NCBI GenBank assembly: GCA_965277745.1
Contig: OZ255837.1
Coordinates: 2,170,001 to 2,234,000 of the forward strand
Source: G965277745 sp965277745
GTDB taxonomy: Bacteria > Pseudomonadota > Gammaproteobacteria > Cardiobacteriales > Cardiobacteriaceae
DNA length: 64,000 nucleotides
Direction: 5' to 3'
The translations under genes and the position numbers were made by a program. Below the pieces are notes generated by a model, which saw only the letters and a program-made list of their open reading frames with translations, was not told the origin of the DNA and searched no databases. Positions 1 through 8,875 of this stretch are shown here, piece by piece (within the stretch, counting starts at the first letter, position 1; every line of letters starts with the position of its first letter).

Positions 1-243
1 ATCATCTGGCCGCTGATCTACGGAGTGGCTCTCAGTAACGCGCGCGCCATCGGTGAATTCGGCGGGGTCTCGATCGTCTCCGGCAACATCCGCGGTGAAA
101 CCCAGACCCTGCCGCTTGCCGTCGAGGCGCTTTATCAAGACTATCAGACAAGCGCCGCTTTCGCCTGCGCTTCTCTGCTCGCGCTGATTGCCTTGTCTAC
201 CCTGCTGCTCAAAGCCTATATCGCGCGCAAGGAGCCATCATGA
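1..243 (+). CDS. cysW: Sulfate/thiosulfate ABC transporter permease CysW, C-terminal end (partial)
   Basis: The reading frame is open from the first base of the window, so only the last 80 or so residues are present. They contain the cytoplasmic-loop segment GEFGGVSIVSGNIRGETQTLP, which matches the end of CysW-type permeases of the inner-membrane sulfate importer, followed by one hydrophobic helix and a short basic tail. The stop codon overlaps the start of the next gene in an ATGA arrangement. A cysA-type ATPase downstream is the usual order and favours CysW over CysT. The 5' part lies outside the window. Confidence 0.85.
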   Translation: MIWPLIYGVALSNARAIGEFGGVSIVSGNIRGETQTLPLAVEALYQDYQTSAAFACASLLALIALSTLLLKAYIARKEPS

Positions 244-1372
244 GCATCGAACTGCGACAGCTCGGTAAACAGTTTGGCGCCTTCACTGCCCTGCACGCGA
301 CCGACCTGAAAATCGAAGACGGGGAAATGCTCGCCTTGCTCGGCTCCTCCGGATCGGGAAAAACCACCCTTCTACGTCTGATCGCCGGACTGGAAAGTGC
401 CGATCAGGGGAAAATCATCCTCCACGGCCGCGATGTGACAGAGGTCGCGGTGCGTGAACGCAACATCGGTTTCGTCTTTCAGCACTATGCCCTGTTCAAG
501 CACATGAAAGTGATCGACAACGTCGCGTTCGGGCTTGCCGTATTGGCGCGCGGCAAGCGTCCATCGCAAGCCGCGCAGCGCCGTAAGGCGCGGCAATTGC
601 TCGAGATGGTTCAGCTCGCTCCCCTTGGCGAACGCTATCCGGCCAGCCTGTCCGGCGGTCAGCAACAGCGCGTGGCGCTGGCGAGAGCGCTCGCGACCGA
701 GCAGGCGTCGTGCTCTTCGACGAACCGTTCGGCGCGCTCGATGTGCGGGTGCGACGTGATTTGCGTCTCTGGCTGAAAGAGTTGCAACGCGAACTCGGTT
801 TTACCGCGGTCTTCGTCACCCACGATCAGGAAGAAGCGCTCGATCTCGCCGATCGCATTTGCGTTATGCAAGGTGGGCGTATCCTCCAGACCGCGACTGC
901 CGATGTGCTTTATTCCGATCCGGCGAACGCCGCGGTGTTCCGCTTCATGAGCGATGTCCACGAATGGCCGGCCGAAGCGCGCGGGCAAGTACTCGATCTC
1001 GGCAGCATCGCTGCCAATGTCTGGGTGAAAGCCGATTGCCGCATTCCCGTTGGCAAAGGCACGCTTGCCATCCGTAATCAGGAATTGGCACTCGCCGGAC
1101 ATCCGGTCGGCGGCGTGCAGATGCCGGTAAGCGTCAAGCGTCTCGACATGCTCGGCAGTCAATATCGTCTGACCGTTTCCACCGAGGGCTGGGGAAAGGC
1201 GGAGAACTGGCATCTCCTCCTGCCGCTGCAAAGCCTCGCCGGCCATCTCCCGGAAATCGGCAAACGCTGTTATCTCGCTCCGAGTCAGGCCTATTTCATC
1301 ACCGCCGATGACGGGCGCGTCCACCCATTGTTCCATGATATCGACAGCCTGCGGCGGAAAGTCGGGGAATGA
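240..1372 (+). pseudogene. cysA: Sulfate ABC transporter ATPase CysA, interrupted by a one-base frameshift
   Basis: This would be the ATPase that powers sulfate/thiosulfate import with CysT/CysW. The first frame carries Walker A (GSSGSGKT, residues 35-42), the Q-loop region and the signature LSGGQQQR, then leaves the expected sequence after ALATE at about base 700. A second frame resumes exactly with Walker B (LFDEPFGALD) and the H-loop (VTHDQEEAL), and continues through a TOBE-like C-terminus to 1372. Adding one base near 701-703 restores ATEPGVVLFDEP, so a single deletion explains the break. Total length would be about 377 residues, close to the family norm. The site is not a homopolymer. 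It may be a real null mutation or an assembly error. The gene starts inside the cysW stop (ATGA). Confidence 0.85.
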
Positions 1373-1878
1373 TCCCGCCCTTTTCCTGAACGGCGCCACT
1401 CGCGCGCGCTTCCCGGCAAGGGCAATTGGCCCGTCGGCGTCGCGATGATCACCCAATGTTTGGCACACGGCCGTTTTCCCGCAAGGCGATTGCCGTGGCG
1501 TGGCCGCAATAGCGGTATGGATCGACCCCTTTTCCACCACGGTATTTTCTTATCGTTAGCGCGACATCGAGCCATGGGCTTGTCGCCATCTTCTCGATAG
1601 CGCCGATAGCCTTGACTTTTTCCATGCCACGGCGCCCTTCTTCTTGTCTTCACCACTGGGATGACCGCCCCACGGGACGGTGGAAGCGGCACACGGCAGC
1701 CGATGACGACCGCCGCCCGAGAAGTTTCGACGCTGGCGACGCTGGCGACGCTGGCGACGAACCGACGCCGGCGCAATAAAAAATATCGCAGGATGATGAT
1801 GGAAGATCCATTTTCCCTGGAGTCGTATCGTGTGTTATGTTATCCCGTCTTTCCTTATTCAAGGGCTGTTCACCCGTC
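1373..1878. other. Non-coding gap between cysA and mntR
   Basis: About 500 bp follow cysA with no reading frame that looks like a protein. The frames that are open on both strands have compositions unlike their neighbours. The only clear structure is a short 9-bp tandem repeat at 1729-1758. The last 100 bp become AT-rich and presumably hold the promoter of the next gene, but I could not assign -35/-10 boxes with confidence. Confidence 0.5.
1729..1758. repeat. 9-bp tandem repeat, 3.3 copies
   Basis: The unit gacgctggc occurs three times in a row and is followed by a partial gac, all identical. It lies in the non-coding gap before the mntR-like gene. Nothing indicates a function. Perfect short tandem repeats of this kind can vary in copy number between strains. 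Confidence 0.8.
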
Positions 1879-2298
1879 ATGTCGATTCTCCCGCAAAGCA
1901 CCCATTTTCAGAGAGTGAAAGAAGATCACCATCATGAAATCGTCGAGGATTATGTCGAAGAAATCGCGCGCATGCACGCCGCCCTTGGCGAGGCACGCAG
2001 CAGCGATCTGGCTGGACGTTTCGGAGTAAGCGCCGCGGCGGTATCGAAAGTCATCGCCAAACTCAAACGCGAAGGGCTCGTGGAAGCACGACCCTACCGC
2101 GGTATTTTTCTCACCGACATCGGACAGAAAATGGCGAAAAAATTTGCCCGTCGACACGACATCGTCCTCCGTATGCTCCTTGCGCTCGGCGTACCGGATG
2201 AACTGGCGAGAAGCGATACGGAAGGCATAGAACATCATTGCAGCGAGGAGACGGTAGAGGCGATGCGCCGTTTTCTCGAACGCGGCGAAACGCCTTAA
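1879..2298 (+). CDS. mntR: DtxR-family manganese-responsive transcriptional regulator (MntR-like)
   Basis: A cytoplasmic metal-dependent repressor, by family similarity controlling manganese homeostasis genes. Residues 15-70 form a winged helix-turn-helix (LAGRFGVSAAAVSKVIAKLKREGLV, then a wing around PYRGIFLT). Residues 75-135 carry the DtxR metal-binding/dimerisation helices, with the typical ARSDTEGIEHHCSEET stretch. The proposed start gives 139 residues; an upstream in-frame ATG at 1837 would give 153, but its extra residues look non-coding. Neither has a strong ribosome site. The gene is convergent with rbsK, 39 bp away. No Mn transporter gene is next to it, so the targets cannot be read from the context. 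Confidence 0.8.
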   Translation: MSILPQSTHFQRVKEDHHHEIVEDYVEEIARMHAALGEARSSDLAGRFGVSAAAVSKVIAKLKREGLVEARPYRGIFLTDIGQKMAKKFARRHDIVLRMLLALGVPDELARSDTEGIEHHCSEETVEAMRRFLERGETP

Positions 2299-2337
2299 GG
2301 AAAGCGCTCATCCGAAGATCCAAGCGATCGATGTTCC

Positions 2338-3270
2338 TCAAGCGGTCTCGTTTCGCAAAAAACCCATGATCGCATCGCGTGAAGGCAGTGATGACTCGGC
2401 ACCGGCTTTCTGCACCGACAAGGCGGCAGCGGCCTGGGCAAAACGGATCGCCTGGGGAACCCCGGCGCCTTCGACAAGCGCGGTAAGCAGAGCGCCATGG
2501 AACGCGTCTCCGGCAGCGGTGGTATCGACCGCTTGCACCGGGAAAGCCGGATAGAAAGCTTCTCCCGTCTCGTGCCGATAAAAGACACCGCGCCCGCCCA
2601 TCGTGATCATTACGCTGGGCACGCCTTTTTGACGCAGAACTTGGGCCGCTCGCGCGGCGCTTCGGGGATCGTCGACGGCCACGCCAGTCAACGATTTCGC
2701 CTCGTTTTCGTTCGGCGTGATCAGGGTGAGAGGCTTGAGAAGATGATCGGGCAGTTGACACGCCGGCGCCGGATTGAGTACCACAGGAACGCCTGCTACC
2801 GCAGCGATTTCTATCGCCCGCGTTACCCCGTCGAGCGGGGTTTCCAGTTGCAGGAGAAGGAATCGCGCGGCTTCGATACGCGCGCGCTGCGCTTCGATTA
2901 CCTGCGCCGACAATCTGCTGTTGGCGCCGGCGGCAACGACGATGGTATTCTCGCCGTGGGAATTGACCTGAATCATCGCCAGTCCGGTCGGCGTTTTTGC
3001 ATAGCGGGCAATCGCCCGGGTATCCAAGCCGAGTGCGGAAAAATGATCGACCATGGCAGCACCGGCGCTGTCGTCGCCAACGCCGCTGATAAAGTGAACA
3101 TCGACTCCCGCTTTGTACGCCGCTACCGCCTGGTTGGCGCCCTTGCCGCCGTAGTGCGCTCGATAGGCGGTCGCAGCGAGCGTCTGTCCGGGACGGGGAA
3201 ACTCCGCCACTTCGACGACATGATCGATATTGCTGCTGCCGACCACACAGAGGTAAGCGGACGCGTTCAT
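2338..3270 (-). CDS. rbsK: Ribokinase
   Basis: Phosphorylates D-ribose at O5 with ATP in the cytoplasm, giving ribose 5-phosphate for the pentose phosphate pathway. At 310 residues it is normal for a PfkB-family ribokinase. Signature 1 is seen as YGGKGANQAVAA (about residues 40-51). Signature 2 is DTTAAGDAFHGAL near residue 250, with the catalytic Asp in the GD motif. It is the last gene of the rbsDACBK operon, 67 bp after rbsB, with its own GGAAGG ribosome site. Convergent with mntR. Confidence 0.95.
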   Translation of the reverse strand: MNASAYLCVVGSSNIDHVVEVAEFPRPGQTLAATAYRAHYGGKGANQAVAAYKAGVDVHFISGVGDDSAGAAMVDHFSALGLDTRAIARYAKTPTGLAMIQVNSHGENTIVVAAGANSRLSAQVIEAQRARIEAARFLLLQLETPLDGVTRAIEIAAVAGVPVVLNPAPACQLPDHLLKPLTLITPNENEAKSLTGVAVDDPRSAARAAQVLRQKGVPSVMITMGGRGVFYRHETGEAFYPAFPVQAVDTTAAGDAFHGALLTALVEGAGVPQAIRFAQAAAALSVQKAGAESSLPSRDAIMGFLRNETA

Positions 3271-3337
3271 GGACGCGCCTTCCCGATTGCGACAATCGTC
3301 ACACGCTCCCTCACCGTCAGCGCGACTTTTTTCCGCC

Positions 3338-4216
3338 TCACTTGTCGATCAGTTCGAGCGCCACCGGCACTGTACGAGCGACTTTTTCGCCGTGGAGTAC
3401 CTTGTCGGCGACAACCACCGCCAAGGCACCCATTTTCTCCGGCTGTTGCGCGATCGTAGCCGCCATCAAACCCTCCTGAACCGCCCTGATGCCGTCTTTC
3501 GTGCCGTCGAATCCGACGAGCAGGACTTTCTTCCCCGCCGCCTGAATGGCGCGAAGCGCGCCCAAGGCCATTTCGTCGTTCTGCGCGAACACGGCTTGCA
3601 CATCGGGATGGGCGGTCAAAAGATTTTCCATGACGTTGAGTCCTTTCGTACGGTCGAAATCCGCAGGCTGAGACGCGAGCACCCGAAACCGATGCGCTTT
3701 CACCGCCTCCGCGAAGCCCTGCCCGCGTTCGCGCGCAGCGGAAGCGCCAGGAATCCCTTCGATTTCGATAACTTTCGCTTGTGTTCCGAGTTTTTCCGCG
3801 ATGAAATCACCGGCCATTTTTCCTCCCGCCACATTGTCCGAGGCGATATGGGTGATGACTTCGCCGTAAGCGGCGGTACGATCGATCGTAATCACCGGAA
3901 TCTGTTTTTCGTTGGCCAAGCGGACCGCATTGCCGGCCGCACCGAAATCCGTCGGATTCAACAACAGGACTTGCGCGCCACGCACCGTCAGGTCTTCTAC
4001 ATTGGCCAGCTCTCTGGCCGAATCGTTCTGTGAATCGAGTACAACCAAATTGACATCGAGTTCCTGCGCTTTTTTTTCTGCCCCCTCTTTGAGGGCGACG
4101 AAAAAGGGGTTGTCGAGAGTGGAAATCACCAGGGCAATAGTTTCCTTGGCCGTCGCATGAACAGCGAATCCGGCCATCAACACGACGATCAAGCATGTCA
4201 TTGTTTTCTTGAACAT
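3338..4216 (-). CDS. rbsB: D-ribose ABC transporter periplasmic binding protein
   Basis: Periplasmic receptor that delivers D-ribose to RbsC/RbsA. The start at 4216 is chosen because it follows a good ribosome site (AAGGAGA) and opens a signal peptide (MFKKTMTCLIVVLMAGFAVHATA). The mature protein begins KETIALVISTLDNPFF, which is the usual start of the type I periplasmic-binding fold. Residues such as TLDNPFF, DSQND, TIDR and FAQNDEMALGA match the ribose-binding family, whose members are about 296 residues (292 here). The ATG shares its A with the rbsC stop (TAATG), so the two are translationally coupled. Confidence 0.94.
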   Translation of the reverse strand: MFKKTMTCLIVVLMAGFAVHATAKETIALVISTLDNPFFVALKEGAEKKAQELDVNLVVLDSQNDSARELANVEDLTVRGAQVLLLNPTDFGAAGNAVRLANEKQIPVITIDRTAAYGEVITHIASDNVAGGKMAGDFIAEKLGTQAKVIEIEGIPGASAARERGQGFAEAVKAHRFRVLASQPADFDRTKGLNVMENLLTAHPDVQAVFAQNDEMALGALRAIQAAGKKVLLVGFDGTKDGIRAVQEGLMAATIAQQPEKMGALAVVVADKVLHGEKVARTVPVALELIDK

Positions 4217-5211
4217 TATCTGTTCTCCTTTTGTGTTACCTTGCATACGGCTTCGCGTTTGACGAGCCAGTTATCCACCAATACGGCGGTCGCGATCACC
4301 ACCGCCTTGATGATCATCTGATAATACGCCGAGACATCGAGCAGATTGAGCGCATTGTTCAGAAATCCGATGATCAGGGCGCCGATCAGGCTCCCGAAGA
4401 GATGCCCCTTGCCGCCCATCAAACTTGTTCCGCCGACGACAACGGCGGCGATCGCGTCCAGTTCATACATCATGCCTGCGGTCGGTTGTGCCGAAGACAA
4501 GCGCGCGGTGACGACAAGCCCCGCCAATGCCGAGAAAAAGCCACAGGCCGCATAGACGAAAATCAGCACCCGCGCGACGGGAATCCCGGAGAGCGCCGTA
4601 GCCACCGGGTTACCGCCCACCGCGTAGATATAACGCCCCATCGGCCGATGCTTCAACACGCCCCAGCCGATGATAAAGACGGCCCCCATGATCCATACGG
4701 GAAGCGGAATACCGAGAAAGTAGCCGGTGCCTATCTGCATGAAATAATTGGCATTTTCGGAAAAACCGGTCGAGATCGGCCGGCCGTCGCAAAAGACCAT
4801 CGTCACCCCGCGCAAAAGCGTCATCGTAACCAAAGTGGCAATGAAAGGCTGTACCTTGCCGAACGCCACCAACACCCCGCTCAAGGTACCGAGAAGCGTT
4901 CCGACGATCAAAGTCGCCGCGACCGTCAAAATCACGGGGACGCCCGCCGCAACCATCGCCGCGGCAATCGCGCCGCACAGCGCTAACACCGATCCCACGG
5001 ACAAATCGATTCCGGCCGTTAGAATGACCATCGTCATTCCCACCGCGATAATCGCATTCACTGAAGTCTGACGAAACGTATTGAGCAAATTGTCCTTGCC
5101 GATGAAATCCGGATTGAGGCTTGCGACGATCGCAATCAGCACCAGCAAAGAGAGTAAAGAACGGTATTCGATCAGCAGTTGTTGCAAGGAAAATGATTTT
5201 GCTTTCGCCAT
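4216..5211 (-). CDS. rbsC: D-ribose ABC transporter permease
   Basis: Inner-membrane channel subunit of the ribose importer. The 331 residues have eight or more hydrophobic stretches and the family signatures GMTMVILTAGIDLSVGS (about residue 60) and GTSLMGGKG (about residue 260), which contact the ATPase and line the pore. The length agrees with RbsC homologues (about 320). It lies between rbsA (9 bp upstream) and rbsB (1-bp overlap) in the same operon. Confidence 0.94.
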   Translation of the reverse strand: MAKAKSFSLQQLLIEYRSLLSLLVLIAIVASLNPDFIGKDNLLNTFRQTSVNAIIAVGMTMVILTAGIDLSVGSVLALCGAIAAAMVAAGVPVILTVAATLIVGTLLGTLSGVLVAFGKVQPFIATLVTMTLLRGVTMVFCDGRPISTGFSENANYFMQIGTGYFLGIPLPVWIMGAVFIIGWGVLKHRPMGRYIYAVGGNPVATALSGIPVARVLIFVYAACGFFSALAGLVVTARLSSAQPTAGMMYELDAIAAVVVGGTSLMGGKGHLFGSLIGALIIGFLNNALNLLDVSAYYQMIIKAVVIATAVLVDNWLVKREAVCKVTQKENR

Positions 5212-5220
5212 GTTTTTCCC

Positions 5221-6723
5221 TCATGCCGCCCGCGCGGCGAGCGCAGCTTCGAGTATTTTCTCGGGACTTGCCTGAGAACGCTGGAATTCGCCGCTCAAGC
5301 GACCGTTGTGAAGGGTGAGGATACGATCACTCATGGCGATAACTTCCGGCATGTCCGAAGATACCATGATAATCGCGACTCCTTGGGTTTTCAGTGCGTC
5401 GATCAAGCGATAAATCTCTTTTTTCGCGCCTACGTCGACTCCGCGCGTCGGTTCGTCGAGAATCAACACGGTCGGATTCGCGAGTAACCCTCGGGCAATC
5501 GCCACTTTCTGCTGATTGCCTCCCGAAAGCAACGCCACTTCTTTATCCAGCGATGGCATACGGATATCGAGGCGCTCGCAGTAGGTCTGTGCGACTTCTT
5601 TTTCCCGCGCGCGGTCGATCCGCCCGTGGGTGACGAAGCGGTTCAGCGTGGAAAGCGTGATGTTTTCCCTGACCGACAGGCCAAGGATCAGACCTTCTTG
5701 CTTGCGATCTTCCGAAACATAGGAAATACCACAGGCCAATCCTTCGTGGGGACTGCGGCAGTCAATCCGCTCGCCCTTGACAAACACCACGCCGGCGCTC
5801 ACCTGCAACGCGCCGTAAATCATTTTCACGAGTTCCGTGCGCCTCGCGCCGACCAGCCCGAAGAGGCCTAAAACTTCCCCCCGTCGCAAGAAAAAACTGA
5901 CATTGTGCACCCCATGACCGCTCACGTTGTCAACGTCGAGCACCGCTTCGCCACCTTCACAAGGGGTAATAGGCGGAAATTGCTCGGTCAACTCGCGTCC
6001 GATCATCGCCTCAATCAACTGACCCTCGTCGATTTCCGCAACCGCCTTTTCCCAGACGAATTGGCCGTCACGCAGAACCGTCACGCGGTCACAAAGGGCA
6101 AAAATTTCCTGGAGGCGATGCGAGATATAGACAATCCCACGGCCTTCGCCACGTAATGTATCGATGATTTTGAACAGGGTATGGGTTTCCTTGTCGGTCA
6201 ACGCGTCGGTCGGTTCGTCCATGATGATCACCCGCGCCGAAAAAGCGAGCGCCTTGGCGATTTCCACCATCTGATTCTCGCCGATCGAGAGATCTTTCAC
6301 TTTGCTAGTGGCATCGAAACGCGCCTGTAAAGCGGCGAGTAATCGCTGCGCTTTTGCGTACAAGACACCCCAGTCGACCATTCCAAGGCGCGTGCGCGGT
6401 TCGCGACCGAGGAAAATGTTTTCCGCGACGCTCAGTTCGGGCACGAGAAGGAGTTCCTGATGAATGAAGCTGATTCCCGCCCGTTGCGATTCCCGGGGGC
6501 CGGAAAACGTGACTTCGCGATCGCGCAAACGGATTGTGCCGGCGTCTTTGCCGATGTCCCCGGCGAGCACCTTCATCAGCGTCGATTTGCCCGCGCCATT
6601 TTCCCCGACCAGTGCCATGACTTCCCCGCCATACACGTTCAGGCTGGCATGGTCGAGGGCTTTTACGCCGGGGAAGTATTTGTCGATGGCGCTAAGGGAG
6701 AGTAACGGTTCTTCGGTGTTCAT
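5221..6723 (-). CDS. rbsA: D-ribose ABC transporter ATPase (tandem domains)
   Basis: The fused two-domain ATPase of the ribose importer, 500 residues. The N-terminal domain has an intact Walker A (GENGAGKSTLMK), Q-loop (SFIHQE) and signature (LSIGENQ). The second domain keeps the signature LSGGNQQKVAIARG and Walker B (LILDEPTRGVD), but its P-loop is replaced by GLVGARRTEL, which is normal for this family. I take the ATG at 6723 (MNTEEPLLSL) because it follows GAGGTG at the right distance; the frame extends 21 codons further upstream without support. It starts 7 bp after rbsD. Confidence 0.94.
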   Translation of the reverse strand: MNTEEPLLSLSAIDKYFPGVKALDHASLNVYGGEVMALVGENGAGKSTLMKVLAGDIGKDAGTIRLRDREVTFSGPRESQRAGISFIHQELLLVPELSVAENIFLGREPRTRLGMVDWGVLYAKAQRLLAALQARFDATSKVKDLSIGENQMVEIAKALAFSARVIIMDEPTDALTDKETHTLFKIIDTLRGEGRGIVYISHRLQEIFALCDRVTVLRDGQFVWEKAVAEIDEGQLIEAMIGRELTEQFPPITPCEGGEAVLDVDNVSGHGVHNVSFFLRRGEVLGLFGLVGARRTELVKMIYGALQVSAGVVFVKGERIDCRSPHEGLACGISYVSEDRKQEGLILGLSVRENITLSTLNRFVTHGRIDRAREKEVAQTYCERLDIRMPSLDKEVALLSGGNQQKVAIARGLLANPTVLILDEPTRGVDVGAKKEIYRLIDALKTQGVAIIMVSSDMPEVIAMSDRILTLHNGRLSGEFQRSQASPEKILEAALAARAA

Positions 6724-6730
6724 CGGCACC

Positions 6731-7135
6731 TCAAAAGGTAACGCCGCAGTGGAGCAAGATATTGGCGAACGGCTGACATTCGCCACTGCGTACGACCGCG
6801 CGAGTTTCCCGGGTCAGAATTTTGAACTCCCGATGGGTGACGAAGGCGATCGAGGCGATTTCGTTGTCCGAGAGAATCCGTTCAACCCGCGTTAGCAATG
6901 CGGGATTATGCGCCTTGATTTCTTGGGCGAGGGTCACCTGCTCGACCTGGAGTTCGGCGAGTATCGTCGTTAACACATCGACAAAAGGCGGCATCCCCCT
7001 GCGCAGGGCCAAATCGATGCGCGTTACGGTTTCCGCAATCGGCAGACCGGCATCGGCGATCGTCAGCATGTCTCCGTGCCCAGCTTTCGCAACGATCGCC
7101 GAAATCTGCGGATGCAACAGTTCGCCTTTCTTCAT
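6731..7135 (-). CDS. rbsD: D-ribose pyranase
   Basis: Converts beta-D-ribopyranose to ribofuranose, the form used by ribokinase; cytoplasmic, homomultimeric in the family. The 134 residues contain the catalytic His20 in KAGHGDMLTIADAGLP and the typical ending SGECQPFANILLHCGVTF. In most relatives the aromatic residue before AN is Tyr (the ligand usually numbered Tyr120); here it is Phe123. It is the first gene of rbsDACBK, with an AGGAAA ribosome site, so the operon promoter should lie in the gap above 7136. No rbsR repressor gene is in the window. Confidence 0.92.
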   Translation of the reverse strand: MKKGELLHPQISAIVAKAGHGDMLTIADAGLPIAETVTRIDLALRRGMPPFVDVLTTILAELQVEQVTLAQEIKAHNPALLTRVERILSDNEIASIAFVTHREFKILTRETRAVVRSGECQPFANILLHCGVTF

Positions 7136-7551
7136 GATCGTATTTCCTGCGGGAAAATTATTTTTCTATTTCTACAAGATCGAAAATAAAAAAGCAATGA
7201 TATATCTATGAATTAAGGGGCTGTTCATCAGCTAATTCTCAGGCGATCAAACAGGGAGGACGAGCAAAACACACGGCGGCGATATTGATCGGGAACAGAA
7301 TTAAGGCGATTTCTCTTTTTCCAGAGTGAAAACGAAAAAGAAAATCGCGCCACGTACTGTCGATTTATACGATGTATTACGCGCTATTTATCCTTAAAAA
7401 TAGCGTATGATCCGCTCATTTTCCTCCCTGGCCTACGGACATAAAAGCAACGAAGGCGCTTTTACGCACCGGCAGTTCGATTTCTTGATTGCGCTTCGGC
7501 GCGCAAAGGAAGAAGGTTCCGAGGGCGGGGAAAACTTTGCCCACAAGCGTA
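7136..7551. promoter_or_regulatory. Upstream region of the rbs operon (non-coding, 416 bp)
   Basis: This gap separates the Gfo/Idh-type dehydrogenase gene from rbsD. It is AT-rich near 7150-7220 and near 7310-7405, and must contain the rbs promoter, since the preceding gene ends 416 bp upstream. The one clear element is an inverted repeat at 7382-7405. Open frames crossing this region are not protein-like. I could not place -35/-10 hexamers with confidence. Confidence 0.5.
7382..7405. repeat. Inverted repeat upstream of rbsD
   Basis: cgctattt and aaatagcg form perfect 8-bp arms around an 8-base spacer. The site is about 250 bp before rbsD and about 150 bp after the end of the dehydrogenase gene. 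It could be an operator for a LacI- or DeoR-type repressor, or a weak hairpin ending the upstream transcript. No T-run follows on the minus strand, which argues against a standard terminator. Confidence 0.6.
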
Positions 7552-8538
7552 TCACAATGGCACTTCCATGCCCGATTGCAAAGATTCGAGTGCTTTATCG
7601 GCCAGTCGCAACGCCTGTTCACCATCGTGGCCACCGCACCCGGGTTCGCTGCGCCCAGCCAGTACGTCGACGAAATGTCGCCATTCCGCGCGATAGGCCT
7701 GTTCATAGCGTTGCAGGAAAAAATACTCGGGCTTGGCGGACAAACACCCCTTCTCTCCCCAGAATTCGACGACGTCTTCATGGATATTGCGCACTTGCAG
7801 CAGCCCTTTTTCCCCGTGTAGTTCCAGACGCTGGTCGTAACTGTATCCAGAACGACGGCTGTTGCAAATGCTCGCCATCACCCCGGAAGGAAACTTCATG
7901 ACCACAAAAGCGGTATCGATATCGCCGGCGCGCCCGATTTCGGGATCGACGAGATTGCTCCCCTTTGCATACAGGGAGAGCGGTTCTTCGCCGATAAGGA
8001 AGCGCGCCATGTCGAAATCGTGAATCGTCATGTCACGAAACATGCCACCGGAGACGTCGATATATTCCAGCGGTGGCGGAGACGGATCACGAGAGATGAT
8101 CACGAGCGATTCCGCCTTGCCGATCTCACCCACCCGGAATCGTTCCCGTACTTTGCGAAACTGGGGATCGTAACGGCGGTTGAAGGCGACAAAAAACGGA
8201 ATCCGTGCCGCTCGCACGATTTTCAGACAAGCGCGAACCCGTTCGATATCGAGATGAATCGGTTTCTCGCAAAAAATCGCCTTTCCGGCGTGCGCGGCCC
8301 TTTCGATCAATTCCGCGTGGGTATCGGTTGCCGAAGCGATCAACACGCCATGGACATTCGGGTCGGCAAGGGTTTCTTCGGCGCTCCCGACTTTGGCCCC
8401 ATATTTTTCCGCGAGACTCGTGGCGCTGTCAGCATAGGGATCGACCACCCAATACAATCGGCTTTCCTCATGAGCGGCGATATTGACCGCGTGTACCCAA
8501 GCAATGCGCCCGGCGCCGAACAATGCGATGTTATACAT
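7552..8538 (-). CDS. Gfo/Idh/MocA-family oxidoreductase, inositol 2-dehydrogenase-like
   Basis: NAD(P)-dependent cytoplasmic dehydrogenase of a sugar or polyol. The 328 residues start with a Rossmann motif (ALFGAGRIAWVHA), followed by the family EKP motif (FCEKPIHLD, about residue 95) and the catalytic His region GGMFRDMTIHDFDMARFL (about residue 170), as in IolG-type myo-inositol 2-dehydrogenases. The ATG at 8538 follows AGGAGG at a 7-base spacing and is preferred to a GTG two codons upstream. No other inositol genes are here; its neighbours are an FGGY kinase gene and rbs genes, so the substrate may be a pentose or polyol rather than inositol. Confidence 0.8.
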   Translation of the reverse strand: MYNIALFGAGRIAWVHAVNIAAHEESRLYWVVDPYADSATSLAEKYGAKVGSAEETLADPNVHGVLIASATDTHAELIERAAHAGKAIFCEKPIHLDIERVRACLKIVRAARIPFFVAFNRRYDPQFRKVRERFRVGEIGKAESLVIISRDPSPPPLEYIDVSGGMFRDMTIHDFDMARFLIGEEPLSLYAKGSNLVDPEIGRAGDIDTAFVVMKFPSGVMASICNSRRSGYSYDQRLELHGEKGLLQVRNIHEDVVEFWGEKGCLSAKPEYFFLQRYEQAYRAEWRHFVDVLAGRSEPGCGGHDGEQALRLADKALESLQSGMEVPL

Positions 8539-8875
8539 GTGCACCCCTCCTTGAGTTTATGGTAATGAAATATGGTATCACGATGAGCCGCTTCGCTTTT
8601 CCTTCATATTCAGCGGAAATGAAATACGTGACTGCGAGAATCCTTTCTCGATGACGAGTAATTGGGCGAAGGCGGGCAAATCGGCAAGACCTTTTGCCGC
8701 GATACGACAGCGTGGCGCCATTTTACGAGTCTTATCACATGGCTCGAAAAGAAAAATTCGATCTGTCAATCGGCTATACGCCTTCGGCAAGGATAAAACC
8801 GTGATAACGGGATCTCGATTCGCCTAACTTATCGATGGCTTGCCAAGGCAGCGGCCGCCGCCATTCCTTGCCGTT
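8539..8875. other. Non-coding gap between kinase and dehydrogenase genes
   Basis: Contains the strong AGGAGG ribosome site of the dehydrogenase gene at its left end. Just after the kinase stop (about 8835-8875) lies a GC-rich imperfect hairpin around GCGGCCGC flanked by GGCAAGG/CCTTGGC. It may slow or end the upstream transcript but has no T-run. A 70-codon open frame (8578-8790, minus) does not resemble a protein I know and lacks a ribosome site. Confidence 0.4.

Noticed and set aside
8578..8790. 70-codon open frame on the minus strand between the kinase and dehydrogenase genes
   Set aside because: No ribosome site, no recognisable motif, and composition unlike real genes nearby.
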